Assembly: GCA_965229335.1 (NCBI GenBank)
Contig: OZ245874.1
Location: 372,001-436,000, forward strand
Origin: JAFKFH01 sp017307375
GTDB taxonomy: Bacteria > Pseudomonadota > Alphaproteobacteria > Ferrovibrionales > Ferrovibrionaceae
Reading direction: 5' to 3'
DNA: 64,000 nt
The translations under genes and the position numbers were made by a program. The notes beneath the pieces are model-generated. The model saw nothing but the letters and a program-made list of their open reading frames with translations. It was not told the origin of the DNA and made no database searches. This document shows positions 52,468 through 64,000 of this stretch, piece by piece (position 1 is the first letter of the stretch; each line of letters starts with the position of its first letter).

Positions 52468-53664
52468 ATGTCCGGTTTTGCCGTCGCCCTCGTCATGGTC
52501 GCGATCGAGATCGCGGCCCTGTTGCCGCTTGCGACCTTTCCCGCGCTGCTGCCGCAGTTCGTCGCCGCCTGGGGCCTCAGCAATACCGAGGCCGGCACGA
52601 TCAACGGCGTCTTCTACATCGGCTACATGCTGGCCGTGCCCTTCCTGATGGCCTGGACCGACCGGATCGACGCCCGCCGTATCCTGATCGGCGGGCTCGC
52701 CCTGTCGGCGTTCGGCAATCTCGGCTTCGCCGCCTTCGCCGACGGCGTCGGCAGCGGCATGGCCTGGCGCTTCGTCGCCGGCATCGGGCTTGCCGGCGTC
52801 TACATGCCCGGCCTGCGGGCCCTGACCGACCGGCTGGGCCAGATCGACCAGAGCCGGGCGGTCACCTTCTACACCGCGAACTATTCGGTCGGCGTCGGCC
52901 TCTCCTATCTGCTGGCCGGGCTGGCCGACGCCGCCTGGGGCTGGCGCTGGGCCGCGGCCATCGCGGGCGTCGGCCCGCTGATCGCGATTGCCCCCGCCCT
53001 GCTGCTGCTGGCGCCGCATGCGCCACCGCCGGCCAAGGGGCCGCGACGGCTGCTCGATTTCCGCCCGGTGATCGCCAACCCGGTGATCCTCGCCTTCGTG
53101 CTGGCCTATGGCGCCCACGGGTTCGAGCTGACGGCCATGCGCGGCTGGGTCACGGCCTTCCTGGAAAGCTGCCTTGCCCGCCTCGGCCAGTCGCCGGGGG
53201 TGTTCACCCCGACCATCGTCGCCGCGCTGGTCACGGTGATCGGCCTGCCCGCCTCGCTCCTCGGCAACGAGCTGGCGATGCGCCTCGGCCGCCGCGTCGC
53301 GCTGATCGGGATGATGACCGCCTCCGGCATCGTCGGCCTGGTCCTCGGGCTGCTGGCCGGGTTCGATTACGGCCTCGTCGTCGCCGTCACCCTGGTCTAT
53401 GCGGTGCTGGTGGCAGCCGATTCCGGCGCGCTGACCGCCGGGGTCGTCGCCGCCTCGACCCCGGAGACCCGCGGTGCGGTGCTGGCGGTGCATTCGACCG
53501 TCGGTTTCGGCACGTCGTTCCTGGGGCCGTTCGCGGTCGGCGTCACCCTCGATGCCGCCGGCGGGGCGATGGCGCCCGGCGCCTGGGCCTATGCCTTTGC
53601 GATCATGGCGGCGGGTGTGCTGGCCGGGCCGCTGGTCCTGTGGCGGCTGACCGGACGCCCTTGA
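52468..53664 (+). CDS. MFS transporter
   Basis: This 398-residue protein has 12 predicted membrane helices in two halves, with a central loop at about residues 180-190. The first half has FYIGYMLAVPFLMAWTDRIDARR (motif A region). The group resembles sugar-phosphate or cyanate-type MFS proteins, but no substrate can be assigned. It is divergent from yajQ, with 73 bp between starts. The AhpD-like gene follows 91 bp downstream. Confidence 0.85.
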   Translation: MSGFAVALVMVAIEIAALLPLATFPALLPQFVAAWGLSNTEAGTINGVFYIGYMLAVPFLMAWTDRIDARRILIGGLALSAFGNLGFAAFADGVGSGMAWRFVAGIGLAGVYMPGLRALTDRLGQIDQSRAVTFYTANYSVGVGLSYLLAGLADAAWGWRWAAAIAGVGPLIAIAPALLLLAPHAPPPAKGPRRLLDFRPVIANPVILAFVLAYGAHGFELTAMRGWVTAFLESCLARLGQSPGVFTPTIVAALVTVIGLPASLLGNELAMRLGRRVALIGMMTASGIVGLVLGLLAGFDYGLVVAVTLVYAVLVAADSGALTAGVVAASTPETRGAVLAVHSTVGFGTSFLGPFAVGVTLDAAGGAMAPGAWAYAFAIMAAGVLAGPLVLWRLTGRP

Positions 53665-53755
53665 TCATGGGCCAGTCTTTTCGACGTTTCTTGGTGCTGT
53701 CGCCTGGTCCAAGAACGGCCTATCTGATCGGCCATGTCCAGCCAGGAGAACCGTG

Positions 53756-54208
53756 ATGACCGCTCGTCTCAATGCCCGCGAAGCCGCCCCTGACATCATG
53801 AAGGCCGTCGGTGCCCTGCATCTGGCCGTGGAGAATTCGGGGCTGGAGAAATCGCTGATCGAACTGGTCAAGATCCGAGGCTCGCAGATCAACGGCTGCG
53901 CCTATTGCATCCACCAGCATACGTCCGACGCGCGCAAGGCCGGCGAGCGCGACGAACGCATGCTGCTGCTGCCGGTATGGCGCGAGGCGCGGCACCTCTT
54001 CACCCCGCGCGAACAGGCTGCCCTGGCCTGGACCGAGGTGGTGACGCAGCTCGACGGCCAGCCGGTCCCTGAGGCGGAATTCGCGGCGCTGCAACCGCAT
54101 TTCACCGAGGCCGAGATCGTCAAGCTGACGGTCGCCATCGGCATGATCAACCTGTGGAACCGGATCGGCGTGCCGTTCGGCATGACCCCGGACGTCAAGG
54201 CCGCGTGA
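53756..54208 (+). CDS. Carboxymuconolactone decarboxylase/AhpD-family protein
   Basis: This 150-residue protein is of the AhpD-like alkylhydroperoxidase group. The redox motif CAYCIHQHTSDARKAG (CxxC with following His) lies near residues 46-61. It probably reduces peroxides or uses its Cys pair in thiol exchange and is not a real PcaC, which lacks the CxxC. An aggag site fits the ATG at 53756. It converges on xerC, 19 bp apart. It could still be linked to aromatic metabolism, but nothing shows it. Confidence 0.9.
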   Translation: MTARLNAREAAPDIMKAVGALHLAVENSGLEKSLIELVKIRGSQINGCAYCIHQHTSDARKAGERDERMLLLPVWREARHLFTPREQAALAWTEVVTQLDGQPVPEAEFAALQPHFTEAEIVKLTVAIGMINLWNRIGVPFGMTPDVKAA

Positions 54209-54227
54209 CGGTCGGGTCTTCCGACGA

Positions 54228-55196
54228 TCAGGCCTTCGCCCGCGGGTGGGCGGCGTTGTAGATCGCCATCAGCCGGGCGGTGTCGACCGCGGTATAGCGC
54301 TGGGTCGTGGTCAGCGAGGCATGGCCCAGCAGATCCTGGATCGCGCGCAGGTCGCCGCCTGCGCCCAGCAGGTGGGTGGCGAAACTGTGGCGCAGCGCAT
54401 GCGGCGTCGCCTCCGGCCCCAGCCCCAGCGCCGACCGCAGGTGCCGCATCTGCTTTTCGACGATCGCGGGGTCGAGCCGGCCGCCGCGTGCGCCGCGGAA
54501 CAGCGGATCGTCCGGGCCGATCCGGTAGGGGCAGAGCCGCAGATACTCGGCCACCGCCTGGCGCACCTGCGGCAGGATCGGCACCAGCCGCTGCTTGGCG
54601 CCCTTGCCGGTGACGATCAGCGTCTCGCCGGTCGGCGCGTCGCGGCCGTTCAGGCCCAGCGCCTCGCCCAGCCGCAGCCCGCACCCGTAGAGCAGCGTCA
54701 TCACCGCGACGTCGCGGGCCGCGATCCACGGTTCTTCCGACAGCGCCTCGACCGTCTCGACCACGCCCAGCGCCTGGTCGGGGGTCAGCGGCCGCGGCAC
54801 TGCCTGTTTCAGCCTGGGGGTGCGCACCGTGTTGATTGCGGCATTGGCGACCAGCCCGTCGCGTTCGAGCCGGCGGAAGAAGCCCCGCACCGTCGACAGG
54901 CCGCGCGCGACCGAGGCCGGTTCGAGTCCGGCCTGGCGCCGCCGCGCCAGCCAGCCGCGCAGATCGGCCTGGCGCAGCGCCTGCAGGTCCGCCAGGGTCG
55001 GCGGCCCGCCGAGATGCGGGGTGAGAAAGGCAAAGAAGCCGGCCAGGTCCTGGACATAGGCGCGCAGCGTATGGTCGCTCATCCGCCGCTCGGCGGCGAG
55101 ATGCGAAAACCACGCCTGCACCGCCGCGCGCACATCGTCGGCGGCGACGATGTCGCGGTCGAGCGCCTGGCTCAGCTCGGCGGCAGATCGAGCCAC
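54228..55196 (-). CDS. xerC: Tyrosine recombinase XerC
   Basis: XerC acts with XerD at dif to resolve chromosome dimers. The 322-residue protein has an N-terminal SAM-like core-binding domain and a catalytic domain with the tyrosine-recombinase residues. They are Arg in YGCGLRLGEALGL, His-x-x-Arg in PHALRHSFATHLL, and the nucleophile Tyr in TTQRYTAVD. Length and motifs match XerC. The start is GTG and overlaps the DUF484 gene by 25 bp. This gene pair is also known in gammaproteobacteria. Confidence 0.92.
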   Translation of the reverse strand: MARSAAELSQALDRDIVAADDVRAAVQAWFSHLAAERRMSDHTLRAYVQDLAGFFAFLTPHLGGPPTLADLQALRQADLRGWLARRRQAGLEPASVARGLSTVRGFFRRLERDGLVANAAINTVRTPRLKQAVPRPLTPDQALGVVETVEALSEEPWIAARDVAVMTLLYGCGLRLGEALGLNGRDAPTGETLIVTGKGAKQRLVPILPQVRQAVAEYLRLCPYRIGPDDPLFRGARGGRLDPAIVEKQMRHLRSALGLGPEATPHALRHSFATHLLGAGGDLRAIQDLLGHASLTTTQRYTAVDTARLMAIYNAAHPRAKA

Positions 55197-55891
55197 TGGC
55201 GGATCAGCCGGGCCAGGGCCTTGGCAAAGAAGCTCAGCAGCTCGGTGCCCTGGCCGGCGTGGAACTTGCCGGTTTCGCGGGCGCCCAGCGCCAGCAGGCC
55301 GATCGGGGCGGCCGCGGAAAACTCCAGCCGGACCAGCGCGTCCGACTGCACGAGGCTGGCGGCCGGGCCGTAGAGCACGTCGGTATGCAGCGCCTGCTCG
55401 CGCAGCTGCACCGCGCGGCCGGCGCCGATCAGCCGGTCGACCGCGCCATGGGGCAAGGCGAACACGCCCTGGGTCGACACCTTGGGCATCGCGCCGTCGG
55501 CCGCCTCGACGCAGAGCGAGACGGCATCGACACCAAGAAGCTCGGCGCAGTCCTGGGTGGCGATGTGGATCAGATGCTCGAAGGTGGTGGCATCGAGCAT
55601 CAGCAGCACGGCTTCGTGCACCCGCCCGGTGATCGTCATGTTCTCGCGCGTCGCCTGGATCAGCGCCTCGCGCGTCGAGGTCAGCTGGGCGACGTCGCGC
55701 CGCAGCCGCTCCAGCATGAAGGCCTGCAGGTCCAGCGCCCCGTTGCCCTGGTGCGGCGACGGCGGCGCCAGCACCTGGGCGAGGTCGGGATGCTTGACCA
55801 GGAAATCGGGATGGTCGCGCAGCCAGGCGGCGACGGCGGTCGCATCGAGGCGCTCGGGCACCGCCGTCGCCGACTCGATGCGACCGGTCAT
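55172..55891 (-). CDS. DUF484 family protein
   Basis: This 239-residue protein is a DUF484 member with a GAF-like fold. It has VAAWLRDHPDFLVKHPDL near residues 20-37, a coiled helix, and LALGARETGKFHAGQGTELLSFF toward the end. Family members are often next to xerC, and their role is unknown. It lies 4 bp after the fsa gene and overlaps xerC by 25 bp, forming the fsa-DUF484-xerC operon. Confidence 0.9.
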   Translation of the reverse strand: MTGRIESATAVPERLDATAVAAWLRDHPDFLVKHPDLAQVLAPPSPHQGNGALDLQAFMLERLRRDVAQLTSTREALIQATRENMTITGRVHEAVLLMLDATTFEHLIHIATQDCAELLGVDAVSLCVEAADGAMPKVSTQGVFALPHGAVDRLIGAGRAVQLREQALHTDVLYGPAASLVQSDALVRLEFSAAAPIGLLALGARETGKFHAGQGTELLSFFAKALARLIRQWLDLPPS

Positions 55892-55895
55892 CGGC

Positions 55896-56558
55896 TCAGG
55901 CCCCGGTGATCGACTGGCCGGTTTTCTGCCAGTCGGCCAGGAAGGCGGCCAGGCCCTTGTCGGTCAGCGGATGCTTGACCAGGGCCTTGAGCACGTTGGC
56001 CGGCACCGTGCAGACGTCGGCGCCGAGCTTGGCGGCCTCGACGATATGCATCGGATGGCGGATCGAGGCGACCAGCACCTCGGTCGTGATCGCGTTGTAG
56101 TTCGCGTAGATCTCGACGATGTCGGCGATCAGCTGCATGCCGTCCTGGCCGATGTCGTCCAGCCGGCCGACGAACGGCGACACGAAGGTGGCGCCGGCCT
56201 TGGCCGCCAGGATCGCCTGGGTCGGCGAGAAGCACAGGGTCACGTTGACCATGGTGCCTTCGTCGGTCAGCGTCCGGCAGGTCTTGAGGCCCTCGAGCGT
56301 CAGCGGCACCTTGACGGCGACGTTCTCGGCGATGTCGCGCAGGCGGCGGCCCTCGGCCAGCATGCCCTCGTAATCGGTCGCGGTGACCTCGGCCGAGACC
56401 GGGCCCGAGGTCAGCGCGCAGATTTCCTTGACGATGGTGATGAAGTCGCGGCCCGCCTTGGCGATCAGCGACGGGTTGGTGGTCACGCCATCGATCAGGC
56501 CGGCCTCCGCCAGTTCGCGGATCTCGGTGACGTCGGCGGTATCGACGAAAAACTTCAT
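55896..56558 (-). CDS. fsa: Fructose-6-phosphate aldolase / transaldolase-like (Fsa)
   Basis: This 220-residue enzyme is the short transaldolase type, which forms a Schiff base through a Lys. It has MKFFVDTADVTEI at the start, GVTTNPSLIAKAG, and NVAVKVPLTLEG with the catalytic Lys near residue 85. FSPTQAILAAKAGATFVSPFVGR is characteristic. It may act as transaldolase in the pentose phosphate pathway or as a fructose-6-phosphate aldolase. It is divergent from priA and starts the operon with DUF484 and xerC. Confidence 0.92.
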   Translation of the reverse strand: MKFFVDTADVTEIRELAEAGLIDGVTTNPSLIAKAGRDFITIVKEICALTSGPVSAEVTATDYEGMLAEGRRLRDIAENVAVKVPLTLEGLKTCRTLTDEGTMVNVTLCFSPTQAILAAKAGATFVSPFVGRLDDIGQDGMQLIADIVEIYANYNAITTEVLVASIRHPMHIVEAAKLGADVCTVPANVLKALVKHPLTDKGLAAFLADWQKTGQSITGA

Positions 56559-56682
56559 AGTCGGGCAGGCTCCGAAGGTGTGTCGGCCTGGGCGGCCATC
56601 GGGCCGCCCGCCGGTTGGTTGCTTTGGGTCTTCTTGGCCGGCTTGCCGCCCGGCGCGGGCGGGACGTATGGTGCGCCCCGCG

Positions 56683-58890
56683 ATGTCGCCCTTTCCTAGC
56701 ATCAACCTCGACCAGGGGCCAGAGCGAGTCTCGGTCCTGCTGCCTCTGCCGCTGGCGGGCTGCTACACCTATGCCCGGCCGGCCCATCTCGACCTCGGCC
56801 CCGGCGACATCGTCGCGGTGCCGTTGGGCGGACGATTGATCGTCGGGGTGGTGTGGGACGAGGCGCCGGACGACGGGGTGGCCGCCAACCGTCTGAAACC
56901 CGTCGCCGACAAGTTCGACGTGCCGCCGATGCTGGCCGATCTGCGCCGCTTCGTCGAATGGCTCGCCGCCTACACGCTGAACCCGATGGGCGCGGTGCTG
57001 CGCATGTGCCTGTCCTCGCACGCGGCGCTGGAACCGCTGCAGGGCCGGCAGCGCACCGGCTATGTGCTGGCCGGGCCGCCGCCGGAAAAGCTGACCGACG
57101 CCCGCAGGCGGGTGATCCATCTGCTGGCCGAGGGGCCGGCGCGCACGTTGCAGGAACTGTGCTTCGAGGCCGGCTGCGGCGCCGGGGTGGTCAAGGGGCT
57201 GGTGACCGCCGGCACGCTGCAGGCGGTGACGCTGGCGCCGCCGGTGGCGTTCGAGGCGCCGGATACCCTGCGCGCCGGGCCGGACCTGTCGCCCGATCAG
57301 GCGGCGGCCGCCGAACATCTGGTCGGCCATGTCATGCGCCATGAATTCTCGGTGGCGCTGCTGCACGGGGTGACCGGGGCGGGCAAGACGGAAGTCTATT
57401 TCGAGGCGGTGGCGGCGGCCCTGCGCGACGGCCGCCAGGTGCTGGTGCTGCTGCCTGAGATCGCGCTGACCGCCCAGTGGCTGGAGCGCTTCCACGGACG
57501 CTTCGGGGTCCGCCCCGCGGAATGGCATTCCGACCTCACCGGCCGCCGCCGGCGCGAAACCTGGCGGGCGATCGCCGAGGGCGAGGCCCGGGTCGTGGTC
57601 GGCGCCCGCTCGGCCCTGTTTCTGCCCTACCGCACGCTCGGCCTGATCATCGTCGACGAGGAGCACGACGCCTCCTTCAAGCAGGAGGACGGCGTCATCT
57701 ATCATGCCCGCGACATGGCGGTGGTCCGCGCCAAGACGGGCGACCTGCCGGTGGTGCTGTCCTCGGCGACGCCGAGCCTGGAAACGCTGTGGAATTGCGA
57801 GCACGGGCGCTACGAGCGCTATCCGCTGACCCGGCGCCATGCTGAAGCCGTTCTACCCGAGGTTGCGGCGATCGACCTGCGCCGCCATCCGCCGCCGAAT
57901 CGGCAGAAATTTCTGGCCCCGCCGCTGATCGAGGCGATCCGGGAGGCGCTGGACCGCGGCGAGCAGGCGATGCTGTTCCTCAACCGCCGCGGTTACGCCC
58001 CGCTGACGCTGTGCGGTGCCTGCGGCCACCGGCTGCAATGTCCGAACTGCACCGCCTGGCTGGTCGAGCATCGCTATCTCAACCGGCTGATGTGCCATCA
58101 CTGCGGCTTCCAGGCCGCAGTGCCCGACAATTGCCCGCATTGCCACGCCGAGGCGCGCTTCAAGCCCTGCGGCCCGGGGGTCGAGCGGGTGATGGAGGAG
58201 GCGGGCGAGCACTTCCCCGCGGCGCGGATCGCGCTGATGGCATCGGATACGCTGACCAGCCCGAAGGCCGCCGCCGACATGGTCGCGGCGATCGGGCGGG
58301 GCGAGTTCGACCTGGTGGTCGGCACCCAGATCGTCGCCAAGGGCCATCATTTCCCGCTGCTGACCGTCGTCGGGGTCATCGATGCCGATCTCGGCCTCGC
58401 CGGCGGCGACCTGCGGGCGGCCGAGCGCACCCACCAGCTCCTGACCCAGGTTGCCGGGCGCGCCGGGCGGGCCGAACGGCCGGGCAGGGTGTTCCTGCAG
58501 ACCTACACCCCCGAACACCCGGTGATGCAGGCGCTGATCGCCGGCGATGCCGACCGCTTCGTCGCCGCCGAGATGGCGGCGCGCCGCGAGGCGCGGGCCC
58601 CGCCCTATGGCCGCTATGCGGCGCTGATCCTCTCCGGCCCCGACGAGCGCGAGGTGGCCGAGGCCGCCCGCCACATCGCCCGCATCGCCCCGCGCCGGCC
58701 CGACATGGCGGTGCTGGGCCCGGCGCCGGCGCCGCTCAGCCTGCTGCGCGGCCGCTACCGCTACCGCTTCCTGATCAAGGCGGGGCGCGACCTCGCCCTG
58801 CAGGCGGTGCTGCGCGACTGGCTCGCCCCGCTCAAGCTCGGCTCGAACCTCAGGCTCGCCGTCGACATTGACCCGCAATCCTTCATGTGA
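56683..58890 (+). CDS. priA: Primosomal protein N' (PriA helicase)
   Basis: PriA restarts stalled replication forks. The 735-residue protein has the N-terminal DNA-binding domain (VLLPLPLAGCYTYARP). Helicase motifs are GVTGAGKTEVYF (Walker A), DEEHD, and SSATPSLET. The zinc-binding Cys cluster is in LCGACGHRLQCPNC and MCHHCGF through CPHC near residues 445-485. GRAGRAERPGRVFLQTY matches helicase motif VI. The ATG at 56683 is chosen; the reading frame stays open further upstream. It is divergent from fsa. Confidence 0.95.
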   Translation: MSPFPSINLDQGPERVSVLLPLPLAGCYTYARPAHLDLGPGDIVAVPLGGRLIVGVVWDEAPDDGVAANRLKPVADKFDVPPMLADLRRFVEWLAAYTLNPMGAVLRMCLSSHAALEPLQGRQRTGYVLAGPPPEKLTDARRRVIHLLAEGPARTLQELCFEAGCGAGVVKGLVTAGTLQAVTLAPPVAFEAPDTLRAGPDLSPDQAAAAEHLVGHVMRHEFSVALLHGVTGAGKTEVYFEAVAAALRDGRQVLVLLPEIALTAQWLERFHGRFGVRPAEWHSDLTGRRRRETWRAIAEGEARVVVGARSALFLPYRTLGLIIVDEEHDASFKQEDGVIYHARDMAVVRAKTGDLPVVLSSATPSLETLWNCEHGRYERYPLTRRHAEAVLPEVAAIDLRRHPPPNRQKFLAPPLIEAIREALDRGEQAMLFLNRRGYAPLTLCGACGHRLQCPNCTAWLVEHRYLNRLMCHHCGFQAAVPDNCPHCHAEARFKPCGPGVERVMEEAGEHFPAARIALMASDTLTSPKAAADMVAAIGRGEFDLVVGTQIVAKGHHFPLLTVVGVIDADLGLAGGDLRAAERTHQLLTQVAGRAGRAERPGRVFLQTYTPEHPVMQALIAGDADRFVAAEMAARREARAPPYGRYAALILSGPDEREVAEAARHIARIAPRRPDMAVLGPAPAPLSLLRGRYRYRFLIKAGRDLALQAVLRDWLAPLKLGSNLRLAVDIDPQSFM

Positions 58891-58974
58891 CCGCCGTTTT
58901 TCGTCCCTTTCTTGTCACCACCCGGCTCGCGGGCCGCGCGTTATCGTGGTGTCCGTGTTCACAAGGAGGACACC

Positions 58975-59259
58975 ATGTTGCAGCGCATCCGTTCCCGCCT
59001 GACGTTTTCTGCCGGTCTGCTCGCCGCGGCGATCGCGCTGGCGGCGGGTCCGGCCCTTGCCCACGATCACGGCCATGGCCACGGCCCCAAGAAACGGGGC
59101 TATTACTACTACGCCCCGCCGCCGGTCGTCGTGTACCAGCAGGCGCGGCCGGTCTATGTCGCACCGCCCCCGCCGCCGCCGGTCTACTACGCCCCGCCGC
59201 CGGTGGTCTATGCGCCGCCGCCGCCCTCGCTCAACGTGGTGATCCCGCTGCGCTTCTGA
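58975..59259 (+). CDS. Small exported His/Tyr/Pro-rich protein
   Basis: This 94-residue protein has a clear signal peptide (residues 1-27, cut near ALA). A short His/Gly run follows (HDHGHGHG), then repeats rich in Pro, Tyr and Val (YYYYAPPPVVV, VYYAPPPVVY). Such low-complexity sequences are seen in small envelope proteins, and the His run may bind metal. No family function is known to me. A very strong aaggagg site precedes the ATG at 58975. It has its own double-hairpin terminator. Confidence 0.75.
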   Translation: MLQRIRSRLTFSAGLLAAAIALAAGPALAHDHGHGHGPKKRGYYYYAPPPVVVYQQARPVYVAPPPPPPVYYAPPPVVYAPPPPSLNVVIPLRF

Positions 59260-59294
59260 CGCCCGAGACGAGAAGACCACCCTCCGTATGACCC

Positions 59295-59376
59295 TGCCCC
59301 CGGGACGATCCCTCCCGGGGGACACTCCGCGGCCGGCCATGGACCCCTCCCTGCCATGGCCGGCCCCGATCTTTTT
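59295..59376 (+). terminator. Double-hairpin terminator
   Basis: The first hairpin pairs ccccggga with tcccgggg (59295-59321 region). The second is a perfect 12-bp stem (ggccggccatgg at 59331-59342 with ccatggccggcc at 59354-59365) with an 11-base loop, followed by ccgatcttttt. It ends the exported-protein gene and isolates the atp operon. Confidence 0.85.
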
Positions 59377-59610
59377 CAGGATCGGTCGAAGTGCTGGCAT
59401 TACCTGCCAAGTCGCGCCGCGCCGCCGCGGCGAATAGCTTCGCAAATACCGTGCCTATCAGTGTTGCGCGCCCGCAGACCCTATGGTAGGTAAGCGCGAC
59501 TTTTCCGGACGGGGTCCTCCACGGGCCGCGCACGTCAGGCATTGTCCACGTCATTTCAACGGTTTAATTGGGTGCCGGCCCGCGGCGCCCTCGTCTCAAG
59601 GATCCAGGCC

Positions 59611-60170
59611 TTGACCGCTGACAGCTCGACCATCTCCGGCGTCGCCGGGCGCTACGCGACCGCGCTGTTCGACCTTGCGCAGGAAGCCGGCGCTGTCGAT
59701 GCCGTCGCCGCCGACCTCGCCAAGATCGAAGCCATGATCGCCGAATCCAGCGAACTGGCCCATCTGGTGCGCTCGCCGGTGTTCTCGCGCGACGAACAGG
59801 GCCGGGCGCTTGCCGCCGTGCTCGATCGCGCCGGCATCGGCGACCTCGTCCGCCGCTTCCTCGGCGTGGTGGCCGCCAACCGGCGGCTGTTCTCGCTGCC
59901 CCAGACCATTCGCGCCTTCCGTCAGCTCGTCGCCGCCCAGCGCGGCCAGATGACGGCGCGCGTCAATACCGCGACGCCGCTTTCGGACCCGCAGATCGCG
60001 GCGCTGAAGTCGGCCCTGTCGCAAGCGGCGAAGGCCGATGTCGATCTCGACATCTGGGTCGATCCCGCGCTGATCGGCGGTGTGGTCGTGCAGCTGGGCT
60101 CGCGCCTGGTTGACGCCTCGGTCCGCACTAAACTGCAGAATTTGAAGAACGCGATGAAAGGGGTTGGGTG

Positions 60171-60171
<1 letters not shown>
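59611..60171 (+). CDS. atpH: ATP synthase subunit delta (AtpH)
   Basis: This subunit links the F1 head to the peripheral stalk. The likely 186-residue form begins at TTG 59611 with an aaggat site 7 bases upstream. It reads STISGVAGRYATALFDLAQE, the conserved N-terminus of the delta subunit. An upstream ATG/GTG would add 23 residues of no family resemblance. The C-terminal GGVVVQLGSRLVDASVRTKLQ is the signature strand-helix. Its stop overlaps the atpA ATG by 1 base. Confidence 0.92.
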
Positions 60172-61700
<1,529 letters not shown>

Positions 61701-61710
61701 CGAGGTTCCG

Positions 61711-62592
61711 ATGCCGAGCCTCAAATCCCTCCGCCTGAGGATCAACAGCGTCAAGTCGACGCAGAAGATCACGAAGGCCATGAAGATGGTGGCGGCCTCG
61801 CGGCTGCGCCGGGCGCAGGAGGCGGCCGAAGCCGGCCGTCCCTTCGCCGAGCGCATGGAGCGGATGCTGTTCAACCTGGCCGCCAAGCAGACCGGGTCGG
61901 ATTCCGCCCCGCAGCTGCTGGTCGGCACGGGCAAGGACCAGGTCCATCTGCTGGTCGTCGCGACCGCCGAACGCGGCCTGTGCGGCGCCTTCAACTCGTC
62001 GATCGTGCGGCTGGCCCGCCGCCACATCGACGAGCTGGTGCGCGCCGGCAAGACCGTCAAGATCCTGTGCGTCGGCCGCAAGGGCCGCGACCAGCTGCGC
62101 CGTGACTATGGTTCGCTGATCATCGACACGATCGAGCTGGCCGGCGTCAAGAAGCTCGGCTTCGTCGATGCCGAGCGCATCGGCGAGCGCATCCTGTCGC
62201 TCTTCGCCCATGGCGAAGCCGATGTGGTCACCCTGTTCTACAGCCGCTTCAAGTCGGTGATCTCCCAGATCCCGACCGCCCAGCAGCTGATCCCGATCGC
62301 GCTGCCGGCCGCCGAGGCCCAGGCCGATGCGGGCGGGGCGATCCCGGAATACGAACCCGACGAGGAGGCGATCCTCGCCGATATCCTGCCCCGCAACGTG
62401 TCGGTGCAGGTCTATCGGGCGCTCCTGGAAAACGCCGCCTCCGAACAGGGCGCGCGCATGAGCGCAATGGACAACGCCACGCGCAACGCCGGCGAGATGA
62501 TCAAGAAGTTGACCATCAGCTACAACCGGCAGCGTCAGGCGATCATCACCAAGGAACTCATCGAGATCATCTCGGGCGCCGAGGCGGTCTGA
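61711..62592 (+). CDS. atpG: ATP synthase subunit gamma
   Basis: AtpG is the rotor shaft of F1. The 293-residue protein has the conserved ends: an N-terminal helix LRLRINSVKSTQKITKAMKMVAASRLRRAQ (seen as STQKITKAMKMVAASRLRRA) and a C-terminal helix SAMDNATRNAGEMIKKLTISYNRQRQAIITKELIEI (seen as AMDNATRNAGEMI and ITKELIEI). ERGLCGAFNSSIV is another marker. It lies 10 bp after atpA and 31 bp before atpD. Confidence 0.96.
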   Translation: MPSLKSLRLRINSVKSTQKITKAMKMVAASRLRRAQEAAEAGRPFAERMERMLFNLAAKQTGSDSAPQLLVGTGKDQVHLLVVATAERGLCGAFNSSIVRLARRHIDELVRAGKTVKILCVGRKGRDQLRRDYGSLIIDTIELAGVKKLGFVDAERIGERILSLFAHGEADVVTLFYSRFKSVISQIPTAQQLIPIALPAAEAQADAGGAIPEYEPDEEAILADILPRNVSVQVYRALLENAASEQGARMSAMDNATRNAGEMIKKLTISYNRQRQAIITKELIEIISGAEAV

Positions 62593-62623
62593 GATCATCC
62601 GGTTACTGAAGACGGAGCGCGAT

Positions 62624-64000
<1,377 letters not shown>

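Noticed and set aside
53756..54208. Second pcaC gene
   Set aside because: The CxxC-xxH motif marks it as AhpD-like, and the true single-domain PcaC is at 18619-19008 in the pca operon.
54228..55196. Phage or genomic-island integrase
   Set aside because: Length, motifs and the DUF484 neighbour match housekeeping XerC. No attachment repeats or phage genes are near.

Overview
The window is 64 kb of high-GC bacterial chromosome, very probably from a Rhodospirillales-like alphaproteobacterium. The evidence is the chvI-chvG-hprK-rapZ-EIIA-HPr block, the short C-terminal-only HprK, the fsa/priA/atpHAGD order, the IalB-like and DUF1465 proteins, and the frequent GTG/TTG starts. Genus and species cannot be fixed from the sequence alone. 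dnaA, polA, argG, priA, xerC and the ATP synthase operon mark it as a primary chromosome. About 69 protein genes are supported. No tRNA, rRNA, CRISPR array, insertion sequence or prophage was seen.

Layout. 0-7 kb: a plasmid-type RepA initiator gene followed by two tandem 17-bp repeats, then a histidine phosphatase, an IalB-like exported protein, rlmN, argG, a small conserved protein and a GT-C-like membrane protein. 7-9 kb: a periplasmic-binding/GGDEF fusion protein, divergent from the next block. 9-19 kb: a catabolic operon for the protocatechuate branch of the beta-ketoadipate pathway (CoA-transferase A/B, pcaF, pcaH, pcaG, livHMGF-type ABC transporter, pcaB, pcaD, pcaC). 19-24 kb: a tautomerase, guanine deaminase, a lipoprotein, an MFS transporter, a LigE-like GST and a HugZ-like protein. 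24-29 kb: the chvI/chvG two-component system, hprK, rapZ, EIIA, HPr and a YciI protein. 29-32 kb: a 726-bp gene-free stretch, then rhodanese-dnaA and a CueR-type MerR regulator with a recognisable operator. 32-34 kb: divergent gluconokinase and GntR (LacI family) around a palindromic operator.

34-39 kb: a GntR-regulated operon of an FbpABC-like ABC transporter and a class III CoA-transferase. 39-41 kb: an AttH/CrtC-like protein. 41-45 kb: a second aromatic island, with a VanA-type Rieske oxygenase and a LivK-type binding protein in one operon. A VanR-like FadR/GntR regulator diverges from it, and both genes carry the same 12-bp operator. An IclR (PcaR-like) regulator follows. 45-59 kb: mostly housekeeping genes (polA, DUF2161 nuclease, DUF1465, SCO1, YihY, a GNAT acetyltransferase, YajQ, MFS, AhpD-like, xerC, DUF484, fsa, priA) and a P/Y-rich exported protein. 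59.6-64 kb: atpH, atpA, atpG and the start of atpD, which runs off the window.

The theme linking the accessory genes is degradation of lignin-type aromatics. A LigE-like etherase-family GST, a VanA-like demethylase and a full protocatechuate-to-acetyl/succinyl-CoA route are present, with a PcaR-like regulator. The ABC transporter inside the pca operon has no binding protein, while the vanA operon has an orphan binding protein of the matching family. I infer that these two may work together.
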